Source: Acidobacteriaceae bacterium
Lineage (GTDB): Bacteria > Acidobacteriota > Terriglobia > Terriglobales > Acidobacteriaceae
Direction: 5' to 3'
Assembly: GCA_030040395.1 (NCBI GenBank)
Contig: JASHTU010000028.1
Location: 1 to 7,833 of the forward strand
DNA: 7,833 bases
Numbering within the stretch: the stretch's first letter is position 1; the number at the start of each line of letters is the position of its first letter. The notes under the pieces are model-generated. The model searched no databases and had not been told where the DNA came from. It saw only the letters and a list, made by a program, of their open reading frames with translations. The position numbers and the translations under genes are program-made. Shown here piece by piece: positions 1-5,807 of the stretch.

Positions 1-855
1 GAGGCGGTGAGCCTGATGGGCGGCTACGGCATCACTGAAGACTGTCCCGGCTTCCTGGCCAACAAGTGGATGGACGCGCAACTGGAAGCCACTTATGAAG
101 GGCCGGAAGCGGTGCAGCGGCGGCAGTTGACAGTGACCATGACGAGCGAAGTGTTTCTCGCTGAGTTCCGCGCCTGGACGGGGGAGATGCGGCGGATTGC
201 CAGCGACAGGCCGGGAACCGGCGCCTGCACGCTGGCTTCGGCGATGAACGTATGGCTGTGGACGCTGAATTATCTGCAGAGATCCGCTGACCCAGCGGGC
301 ACCAAGCTCTATCACGGGCAGCGCCAAGGGGTGACCTTTGCGCTGGCCGACGCGCTGTGCTGGCTGCTGGCCTCGCGCGCCCAGATTCTCGATGTGCTGG
401 AGTTGGAGAGGCACGGCGTAGAGGACTCCGCATCCGCCGAGGGCCTGGCCGGAACCGTGCAGTTCCTCAGCGACCTTTGCCAAACGCAGGCGGCGCAGGC
501 CGCGGGCGAGGTGTCGCGCATTTGCGCGGAGCTGGTCTTCGGATACAACCGGCATCCGTCGTGGGACGAGCACGAGCACCGGAATTGCTTCCTGGTGAGC
601 GAACTCGAGGAGCTAGAGGAGACCATGCCCGGCATCAGGGCCATGGCGGTGGACGTGCTGATGGAGGACGGAAGTCATCCGCTGAAGGCCGGCCCGTGCG
701 CGGGTTGCGCCGGGTCTGAAGAGTTTTTGCGGCTGCAGAGGGGATTGACCATGTGCCTCACGGGCGCGCGTCTGGCCAAGGATCGTGCGGCGGATACGGT
801 GAGCAAGGTGATGATTCCTGAAGCGCTGGATTATCCGGCGGCCGGCCCGGCATGA
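1..855 (+). CDS. Acyl-CoA dehydrogenase, C-terminal part (5' end outside window)
   Basis: The frame is open from base 1, so this is the last 284 residues of a longer protein; the GTG at 7 is not its start. Near the left edge it reads GGYGITEDCPG and then ATYEGPEAVQRRQL (about residues 7-43). These match the end of the acyl-CoA dehydrogenase fold, where the usual forms are GGYGY and YEGTNEIQR, a region that helps bind FAD across the dimer. Such enzymes oxidise an acyl-CoA to the enoyl-CoA and pass electrons to ETF. About 240 residues follow the YEG motif, far more than in short-chain enzymes, so this belongs to a long subfamily with an extra, mostly helical C-terminal domain. That tail has a CAGC pair (residues 233-236). 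The stop overlaps the next start by ATGA, and ETF and ETF-QO genes follow, which supports the call. Substrate cannot be told. The catalytic Glu lies outside or is not identifiable here. Confidence 0.88.
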   Translation, partial: EAVSLMGGYGITEDCPGFLANKWMDAQLEATYEGPEAVQRRQLTVTMTSEVFLAEFRAWTGEMRRIASDRPGTGACTLASAMNVWLWTLNYLQRSADPAGTKLYHGQRQGVTFALADALCWLLASRAQILDVLELERHGVEDSASAEGLAGTVQFLSDLCQTQAAQAAGEVSRICAELVFGYNRHPSWDEHEHRNCFLVSELEELEETMPGIRAMAVDVLMEDGSHPLKAGPCAGCAGSEEFLRLQRGLTMCLTGARLAKDRAADTVSKVMIPEALDYPAAGPA

Positions 856-2699
856 GCGCCTGGCCGCAGCCCGAAGAAATTGCACGGCAGACGATGGAGG
901 TTGACATTGCCTGCGCGGGCTTCGGTCCGGCGATGGGCGGCTTCCTCACCACGCTGACGCGCGCCCGGAACGAAAACCCGGCCGATCCGGCTTTCGAGAG
1001 CCGCGCTTCCCCGGGCATGCCGCTACAGGTGGTTTGCTATGAACGCGCCGACGATCTTGCGGCCGGCGTGAGTGGGGTGGTGACGCGCGCCCAGGGAATC
1101 CGCGCCAGTTTTCCCGACTTGAACCCGGCCGAGATTCCCCTGGCCGTTGAGGTTAAGCGCGAGCGGGTGCTATATCTGCTCGACCCAATTGGCGCGAGGC
1201 GCTCAAAGCTCTTGCGTTGCGCGGATTTTTTTCTTGGTATGGGGCGTGGTCTGTGGGTGAAAGACCATGCATTCGAGCTGTCCTGGACGCCTGCCTTCCT
1301 GCACAAGCGAGGCGGGCTGGTGCTCTCGATTGGCCAGTTTAACCAATGGGTCGGCGCGCAACTGATGGCGAGCGGACTGGCGCAGATTTGGCCGGGAATG
1401 CCGGTGGCCGGACCGCTGTTGGCCGGCGAAAAAGTGGAGGGGCTGCGCCTTGCCGATCAGGGCGTGGACAAACTTGGCGCACCGGCCGAGGGCTTCATGC
1501 CGGGCATGGATGTTCATGCGCAATTGACGGTGGTGGGCGATGGGCCGGTGGGTGCAGTTGGCATTGCCCTCAACCAAAGCCAACGCCGTCCGCAGGACTG
1601 GGCGCTGGGAATGAAGTTCGTGATCGAACTGCCCGAGGAGGCGGCCGGACCGGATTCGGAGTTGCGGCCGGGCACGGTGTGGCACACCATCGGCTATCCC
1701 GAGCCGGAAATTTTTGGTTTTCTCTACGTACACCCCGACCGGCTGGTTTCGGTGGGTATTTTCGTGCCTTCGTGGATGAGCGACCCCGCGCGAACGGCTT
1801 ACCGCTATTTGCAGCACTACATCCAGCACCCGGCGTTGTGGAGGCATTTGAAGGACGGCACGCTGCGCTCCTGGGGCGCGAAGTCGCTGGACGAATCGGG
1901 GCGGCGCGGCCAGCCGGCATGGTGCGGAGACGGTTTTGCGCGCATCGGCGAAGGCTCGGGGTCAAACAACATGCTCACCGGCTCCGGCGTCGATGAAGCT
2001 TGGACCACGGGGGTACAGTTGGGCGAAGCGGTGTTGAAGTTGCTGCGCGCCGGGCTTCCGTTCACGCACGAAAATCTCTCCAATACCTACGAAAAACTCC
2101 GCCGCGCAAGCTGGGTGGAGCGGGGCGCGCGCGAAGCGGAACACGCGCGGGACGGTTTTCATGGCGGACTTGTGCGCGGTCTAATGGGCATGGCGCTTGC
2201 CGGCCTGACCCGTGGCAAACTTGCGCTGCCCGGGAAGGTCCCGGCGGCGCAGCGACAGATTCGCCCCTGTTCTTCTTACGCGCAATCGGGACTGAAGCTC
2301 AAAGACGCGGCGGCGCTGGCTCTGGAGGACGGACGGCCGCTGCACGATGCGCTGATGTCGGCGCGGGGCTGGCCGGAGATTCCGTTTGACGGGCGCTTGC
2401 TCGTCACCCACCAGGACGCGTTGCTGATGGGCGGCAAGGTGCAGGCCGCGCCAGGTTTCTCTGACCATGTACTCTTTCGCGACCTTGCCGCCTGCATGAC
2501 GTGCGCGGAGAAAACCTGCATCGCGATGTGCTCCGGGCAAGCAATTACGCTCGGCGAGGACGGCTTGCCGGTTTTCGAGCGCGAGAAGTGCGTCCATTGC
2601 GGCGCGTGTTTGTGGAATTGCGCACAATCGGCGGATGGCGTACGCGGCAACATCGAGTTTCGCGCTGGGGCTGGGGGGCTGCATAGCGGGGAGAATTAG
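852..2699 (+). CDS. ETF:quinone oxidoreductase-like (FixC-type) flavoprotein with C-terminal ferredoxin domain
   Basis: 615 aa, the length of full ETF-QO. Its expected role is to take electrons from reduced EtfAB and pass them to membrane quinone. The N-terminus has a Rossmann FAD motif (AGFGPAMGG, residues 22-30), in which the third Gly of the usual GxGPAG is Met. The second FAD-binding stretch is GDGFARIGEGSGSNNMLTGS (359-378). The C-terminus is ferredoxin-like: C560, C580, C583 and C586 align with the single [4Fe-4S] cluster of ETF-QO/FixX, and the end (NIEFRAGAGG) resembles its NIxW..PEGGGG tail. Odd feature: C548, C551, C556 and C590 complete a second cysteine set. The start codon overlaps the dehydrogenase stop (ATGA) with no clear Shine-Dalgarno, so translation is probably coupled. 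Family call is firm. Whether it works as plain ETF-QO or in a bifurcating Fix-like complex is open. Confidence 0.9.
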   Translation: MSAWPQPEEIARQTMEVDIACAGFGPAMGGFLTTLTRARNENPADPAFESRASPGMPLQVVCYERADDLAAGVSGVVTRAQGIRASFPDLNPAEIPLAVEVKRERVLYLLDPIGARRSKLLRCADFFLGMGRGLWVKDHAFELSWTPAFLHKRGGLVLSIGQFNQWVGAQLMASGLAQIWPGMPVAGPLLAGEKVEGLRLADQGVDKLGAPAEGFMPGMDVHAQLTVVGDGPVGAVGIALNQSQRRPQDWALGMKFVIELPEEAAGPDSELRPGTVWHTIGYPEPEIFGFLYVHPDRLVSVGIFVPSWMSDPARTAYRYLQHYIQHPALWRHLKDGTLRSWGAKSLDESGRRGQPAWCGDGFARIGEGSGSNNMLTGSGVDEAWTTGVQLGEAVLKLLRAGLPFTHENLSNTYEKLRRASWVERGAREAEHARDGFHGGLVRGLMGMALAGLTRGKLALPGKVPAAQRQIRPCSSYAQSGLKLKDAAALALEDGRPLHDALMSARGWPEIPFDGRLLVTHQDALLMGGKVQAAPGFSDHVLFRDLAACMTCAEKTCIAMCSGQAITLGEDGLPVFEREKCVHCGACLWNCAQSADGVRGNIEFRAGAGGLHSGEN

Positions 2700-2705
2700 A
2701 AGAGC

Positions 2706-2726
2706 AGCTTCTAGTTGCTAGCCCCC
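2706..2726. repeat. Degenerate heptamer repeat, AGCTTCT-AGTTGCT-AGCCCCC
   Basis: Three 7-bp units begin with AG(C/T), seven bases after the ETF-QO stop. It is the most degenerate of three related copies and lies in inverted orientation to the copy at 2844-2868. Bases 2705-2714 (CAGCTTCTAG) are perfectly complementary to 2853-2862. Confidence 0.6.
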
Positions 2727-2843
2727 ATCTCCACAAGAAGGTGAGTTTGTAATTCGTATGTCGATCTGACGAAGTCTCGAAGATGCTCGGCTCATTCATT
2801 CAGACCCTAACTGCTCCTACAAAAGCTCGGGGAGGAATGGAGG

Positions 2844-2868
2844 AGCTAGGAGCTAGAAGCTGGGAGCT
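2844..2868. repeat. Heptamer tandem repeat AGCTAGG-AGCTAGA-AGCTGGG-AGCT, just upstream of etfB
   Basis: Three 7-bp units plus four bases, ending five bases before the etfB ATG. Its reverse complement matches 4710-4733 at 22 of 24 positions, so etfB and etfA sit between inverted copies. Short tandem heptamers of this type are known as STRR in cyanobacteria, and similar ones occur in acidobacterial gaps as far as I recall. Confidence 0.8.
2862..2866 (+). promoter_or_regulatory. Shine-Dalgarno of etfB, supplied by the heptamer repeat
   Basis: GGGAG lies seven bases before the ATG at 2874 and is the only good ribosome-binding sequence near this start. It is part of the last heptamer unit, so the repeat has been used as the translation signal. 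Confidence 0.6.
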
Positions 2869-2873
2869 CGTGT

Positions 2874-3686
2874 ATGACAAACTCGCTCCACATCGTTGTC
2901 TGCGCCGGAGTCGTGCCGGATCCGCTGCAGACTCTGGAACCGGTAACGGGCGCGAGCGGCCCGGGGATCAAGAACGAAATGGTTCTTCCCGCGGTGCTCG
3001 ATCCGTGGGCGGCGAGCGCCCTTTGCGAAGCGGCGCATCTCATCGCGAATAATCCCGAGAGCAAGCTCTGGCTGGTTTTGCTCGGCCCCAAGGCCAAGCT
3101 GCAACAGGTGATGATGACCGTGGCGCAGAAGGTGAAATTCGAGCTGGTCGCCATCGACGGGCCGATCGGCGGATTTGCCGATGCGCACGCGACCGCGGCG
3201 GCGCTGGCGGACGCGGTCAATTCGATTGCGGGGCTCGATCGATCGAAGTTTTTGCTTTTCGGCGGGTGGGAGTCGGCGAGCCGGGGGGCGGGGGTTACGC
3301 TGCAGCTTGTGGGCGAACGGCTCGGCGTGACGGACCAGTTTCAGGGTGTGGATCGAATCGAGTTGCGCGAGGACGGTTCGTTTGAAGTGCTGGAGCGGGT
3401 TGAGGGCGGCAAACACCAGGTTTCGGTCTGCGCGGGCGCGCCGGCCGTGCTGGGGTGGGCCACGGGGAACCTGCCGGAGCCGAAGAACAATCCGCAAATT
3501 GGGATGACCAACATGCGCTCGATCATGCCGGCGCTGCAAAAGGCGAAGACGGCGGCGCTCGACGGCAATGGCCCGCGCTACGTCTCAGTGTGCCTTCCCA
3601 AGCAGCAGCGCACGACCCGGGTGGTGAAAGACCTGGCGCCCGATGCGATTGCGCAGGAGCTGGTCGAGTGGATGGGAGGCCAATGA
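2874..3686 (+). CDS. etfB: Electron transfer flavoprotein beta subunit
   Basis: 270 aa, close to the usual 250-265. With EtfA it forms the soluble ETF heterodimer that carries electrons from acyl-CoA dehydrogenases. Family marks are the DPWAASALCEAAHL stretch (43-56, usual form NPFDxxAVEEALRL), LLGPKAKLQQVM (69-80), the domain-connecting segment around GWESASRGAGVTLQLVGERL (131-150), and MRSIMPALQKAK (214-225), which corresponds to the usual LPNIMKAKKK. The nucleotide-binding stretch at 131-140 is diverged: the common DDDSGQVGP pattern is not there. The start at 2874 follows a repeat-borne GGGAG. The stop TGA overlaps the etfA ATG, so the pair is translationally coupled. The neighbours (dehydrogenase, ETF-QO) support a role in acyl-CoA oxidation. 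The family is clear, but the sequence is remote from textbook EtfB, so flavin or AMP content should not be assumed. Confidence 0.9.
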   Translation: MTNSLHIVVCAGVVPDPLQTLEPVTGASGPGIKNEMVLPAVLDPWAASALCEAAHLIANNPESKLWLVLLGPKAKLQQVMMTVAQKVKFELVAIDGPIGGFADAHATAAALADAVNSIAGLDRSKFLLFGGWESASRGAGVTLQLVGERLGVTDQFQGVDRIELREDGSFEVLERVEGGKHQVSVCAGAPAVLGWATGNLPEPKNNPQIGMTNMRSIMPALQKAKTAALDGNGPRYVSVCLPKQQRTTRVVKDLAPDAIAQELVEWMGGQ

Positions 3687-4732
3687 TGGAATCGATACTG
3701 GTGCTCACACATGCGGATGAAACCGGCTCCACGTTGACCAAAGCTTCGCTCGAAGCGGTAACTGCGGGCAAGGACCTGGCCGCGCGGCGCGGCGCTTTGC
3801 TGGCCATCGGCATGGTGGCCCAGAATTCGGCGGCCGCGGCGGCGACTCTGAACTCATCGAGCGCGCGATTGCTCGCCGTCAGCGGCGAAGCTTTCGCGCA
3901 GCCGCGCTACGCGAGCGATGCGGCGGCATGCGAGGCCGTTTTCCGCGCCGCGCAGGCCACCTTTGTGCTCGCGCCCGAGAGTTCGCGGTTTGCGCGGGTG
4001 ATGGCCGGCGTGGCGCACCGCCTGGGCGGATGCATCGATACGCACGTCACGGCGATCAGCGGCGCTGAAAATGTCGAGGCGACGCGGTGGTTCTATCGCC
4101 AGCGCGTGGAAGCGGGGCTGACCCGCGCCGCGCGGCCGTGGTTTCTGCTGCTCGAACCGGGAACTCATGCGGCCTTCGCAGGCCAGCCGGGCGAAGCGCA
4201 GGTTGAACAGGTCGCGGTGGAACTGCCGGCGCCGCGCACGACGGTGACGGGAATGCGCGCGCCGCTGGCGAATGAGCAAACCATCCGCCCGGACGCAAAG
4301 CTGCTCTTTGTGGCCGGGGCCGGCTGGACCAAGAAGCAGCCCGACGGGCAGGTCCACGCCAAGGAGGCCGGCGAACTGATCCTCGGTTTTCTGAACGCTT
4401 CGGGCGCATCGCTGGGCAGCAGCAAGTCGCTGGTGGATCAGGGCAGCGATGGGCAGCCGGTGCTTCCCTTCCTCACGCATTTGAACCAAGTGGGGCAGAC
4501 GGGCGCGACGCCGCGTCATGCGAAGGGCTTGGCGACCTGCTGCCACGGCGAGGAGCCGCACGTGGTGGGTTGGCGATTCATTGGCGAGCGGAGGGCCATC
4601 TCGCTCGACCCCAACTGCGGCTGGACGCGGGGCAAAGCCGACGTGGTGTACGTGGCCGACGCGTTTCAGGTGATGCGCAGGGTGAACGAGCTGCTGGAGT
4701 TAAAGAAGCAGCTTCCAGCTCCTAGCTCCTAG
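3683..4732 (+). CDS. etfA: Electron transfer flavoprotein alpha subunit (divergent)
   Basis: 349 aa. The N-terminal domain (1 to about 190) has the ILVLTHADE opening typical of EtfA. The C-terminal FAD domain shows AKLLFVAGAGW (205-215, usual form ADIVVSGGRG), LGSSKSLVD (244-252, usual LGASRAAVD), QVGQTG (269-274) and ISLDPN...ADVVYVADAF (306-328, usual INKDPEAPIF..ADYGLVADLF). The normally strong GISGAIQH block is replaced by TCCHGEEPHVVGW (285-297), so FAD contacts must differ. Two ATG codons lie in tandem: 3683 forms an ATGA overlap with etfB, while 3686 has better spacing (six bases) from the GGGAGG at 3674-3679, so the true start may be 3686. The last codons and the TAG stop lie in a heptamer repeat, which gives the unusual tail QLPAPSS. 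It acts with EtfB as electron carrier to the upstream ETF-QO. Confidence 0.9.
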   Translation: MMESILVLTHADETGSTLTKASLEAVTAGKDLAARRGALLAIGMVAQNSAAAAATLNSSSARLLAVSGEAFAQPRYASDAAACEAVFRAAQATFVLAPESSRFARVMAGVAHRLGGCIDTHVTAISGAENVEATRWFYRQRVEAGLTRAARPWFLLLEPGTHAAFAGQPGEAQVEQVAVELPAPRTTVTGMRAPLANEQTIRPDAKLLFVAGAGWTKKQPDGQVHAKEAGELILGFLNASGASLGSSKSLVDQGSDGQPVLPFLTHLNQVGQTGATPRHAKGLATCCHGEEPHVVGWRFIGERRAISLDPNCGWTRGKADVVYVADAFQVMRRVNELLELKKQLPAPSS

Positions 4733-4733
4733 C
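4710..4733. repeat. Heptamer tandem repeat AGCTTCC-AGCTCCT-AGCTCCT-AGC overlapping the end of etfA
   Basis: Three 7-bp units plus three bases. The repeat encodes the last EtfA residues and supplies its TAG stop (4730-4732). It is a 22/24 inverted match of 2845-2868. Confidence 0.8.
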
Positions 4734-4784
4734 ATCGCGAACCATGGCGGTCGGATGTGCGGCGCACTATGTACTTTTCAGTTA

Positions 4785-4808
4785 CCCCTCCCCCCTACCC
4801 CCTACCTC
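4785..4808. repeat. C-rich heptamer repeat (CCCCTCC-CCCCTAC-CCCCTAC)
   Basis: T residues at 4789, 4796 and 4803 show an exact 7-bp period in a C-rich tract. The opposite strand has G runs of 4, 6, 5 and 2, so a G-rich fold on the minus strand is possible but not a strict four-run G-quadruplex. The tract is followed by CTCTTTT. Confidence 0.65.
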
Positions 4809-4857
4809 TTTTGTGGTTAAGTGATTTGTTTGCAATCAGTTATACTATTTAGTACTG

Positions 4858-4916
4858 GGTCTAAATTCTTGATAATAAAGGAGTTAGATCCTAAAATATT
4901 CAATAATAAGGGCTTA
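4858..4916. repeat. AT-rich tandem repeat, two units of 29 and 30 bp
   Basis: Unit 1 (4858-4886) and unit 2 (4887-4916) share the pattern G(G/A)TC-TAAA-T-TT-A-AATAA-GG--TTA, with one extra C in unit 2. They sit in a strikingly AT-rich patch between GC-rich DNA. This resembles intergenic elements I associate with Acidobacteriota. Its function is unknown. Confidence 0.6.
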
Positions 4917-5245
4917 CGGCCAACTTTCGGGCGTTTTGCCCGCTTTCGGTGCAGACCCAGGTTGAGCCTAGCTGCGAAGGGGCTGCAAACTAGGGGCAAA
5001 AACAAGGTGGCCCGGGAGTGGCGGCCGTAACCCGACCTAATCCCGTGGCCGCGTAGGTTCGTGGTTTCCCGGGTCCCAAAATCGGGACCCGGGGCACCCA
5101 TCTTCTGTGGCAGGTCCGGCATCCCGAGTCCCGGGCCGCTCCGTCTCCGAAGAGGAGTCGCCCAGTTTTGCCACCTAAAACCATTCTAGCGATTTGGCGG
5201 AAATAACCGGCAACGTTGGGAAGAAAAATAATGTGTTTGGAATGA
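4917..5245. other. Gap without a supportable gene
   Basis: No open frame here has convincing protein character. The stretch holds small inverted repeats: CGGGC/GCCCG with a 5-base loop at 4928-4942 and CTCC/GGAG with a 5-base loop at 5145-5157. It also holds the strong hairpin listed separately at 5068-5093. It could be a large intergenic repeat or an RNA, but I recognise no RNA family. Confidence 0.4.
5068..5093. repeat. Perfect 10-bp inverted repeat (hairpin), loop AAAATC
   Basis: CCCGGGTCCC and GGGACCCGGG are exact reverse complements around a six-base loop, so a very stable GC-rich stem is expected in RNA or extruded DNA. No T run follows on either strand, so it is not a typical intrinsic terminator. 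Confidence 0.75.
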
Positions 5246-5276
5246 GGGGGATGGGATTGGGTGCGGGTTCCGGGGG
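5246..5276 (+). other. Canonical G-quadruplex motif
   Basis: Five G runs of 5, 3, 3, 3 and 5 are separated by loops AT, ATT, TGC and TTCC, satisfying the G3+N1-7 rule on the + strand. It lies in the gene-free gap. Confidence 0.65.
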
Positions 5277-5289
5277 TGTTGACAAAGGA

Positions 5290-5304
5290 CCCACGTTTTG
5301 TGGG
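5290..5304. repeat. Small hairpin CCCAC-GTTTT-GTGGG
   Basis: A five-bp perfect stem with a five-base loop, ten bases before a stronger hairpin. The two may form one structured element. Confidence 0.4.
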
Positions 5305-5314
5305 CTGAATGGGG

Positions 5315-5338
5315 AAGGACCACTGAGTGGTGGTCCTT
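5315..5338. repeat. Perfect 9-bp inverted repeat, AAGGACCAC / GTGGTCCTT
   Basis: The arms are exact reverse complements with a six-base loop TGAGTG. An alternative fold pairs CCACT with AGTGG around a single G. No T run follows on the + strand, so a terminator role is not supported. Confidence 0.6.
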
Positions 5339-5596
5339 GGGAGCAGGCCTTAATGGGGCTTACCAGATATATAAATTTCGGATTGGCGATCTGCCTTTGA
5401 ACGGCGATTCAGCCATTGCCGAGTCAGGAAGGGTGTCACACAATGGGCGCCAAAGCGCCAAGTCCGGGGGAAGATAATTCAAAAGGTCAGTATTGCCGAC
5501 AATCCGACAGATGCCCAGAAGACGGGCGTTCGGGTAGTGGTGCCGTTTGAAATTCACAGGATAATGGGAAGGCATAGACGGCGGTAGACTTGAGGC
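5339..5596. other. Gap upstream of the small CxxC gene, no gene seen
   Basis: No coding frame here is believable. It holds an AT-rich spot (ATATATAAATTT, near 5367-5378) and a short GGCGC-CAAA-GCGCC stem (5446-5459). A promoter for the gene at 5597 is expected in the last 100 bases, but I see no pair of boxes good enough to assign. Confidence 0.35.
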
Positions 5597-5806
5597 ATGG
5601 CACGCCGTACGCTCCGCATCGTGAAGATCACCCCGAACCTGGCTGGCGTGTGCGAGAAATGCGGTACCCAGTTCGATTCCGATTTGCCGAACCGATCTGC
5701 CGCTGAATCCGAGATTACCGCCGCCTTCGCTGCACATAAGTGCCTTTCGATGGATGGCGCCCAAAATGCCGTGCGCGTAATCCGCCAAGCCACAGAGAAC
5801 AAGTGA
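5597..5806 (+). CDS. Small CxxC...HxC protein, putative zinc-binding, function unknown
   Basis: 69 aa with a basic start (MARRTLRIVK) and a C19-x2-C22 ... H47-x-C49 arrangement. This could bind one zinc as a small treble-clef or ribbon-like finger. The helix between (SAAESEITAAFAAHKC) and the C-terminal QNAVRVIRQAT stretch look like real protein. Short proteins with this layout are common in Acidobacteriota as I remember them, but no function is known to me. The start has only a poorly spaced GAGG (5592-5595), one base from the ATG, so leaderless or weak initiation is possible. It runs head-on into the minus-strand Phd-like gene with one base between the stop codons and no terminator in between. 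It may be a DNA- or RNA-binding regulator, which is inference only. Confidence 0.65.
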   Translation: MARRTLRIVKITPNLAGVCEKCGTQFDSDLPNRSAAESEITAAFAAHKCLSMDGAQNAVRVIRQATENK

Positions 5807-5807
5807 T

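Noticed and set aside
1203..1847. 214-aa minus-strand frame inside the ETF-QO gene
   Set aside because: It is a shadow frame of GC-rich coding DNA. The + strand frame has clear flavoprotein motifs.
3455..3682. Upstream extension of the etfA frame inside etfB
   Set aside because: The extension reads etfB in another frame. EtfA family similarity begins at the tandem ATG codons at 3683/3686.
4858..4916. CRISPR array or iteron origin
   Set aside because: There are only two diverged units directly abutting, with no spacers and no replication gene nearby.
5068..5093. Intrinsic terminator
   Set aside because: The stem is strong but no T run follows on either strand, and it is over 300 bases from the etfA stop.
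4817..5122. Overlapping open frames in the gap, both strands
   Set aside because: They run across the AT-rich tandem repeat and the hairpin and have no coding character.
5194..5400. 68-aa + frame from a TTG start
   Set aside because: Its Gly-rich text comes from the G-quadruplex motif and hairpins. It has no ribosome-binding site and no family resemblance.
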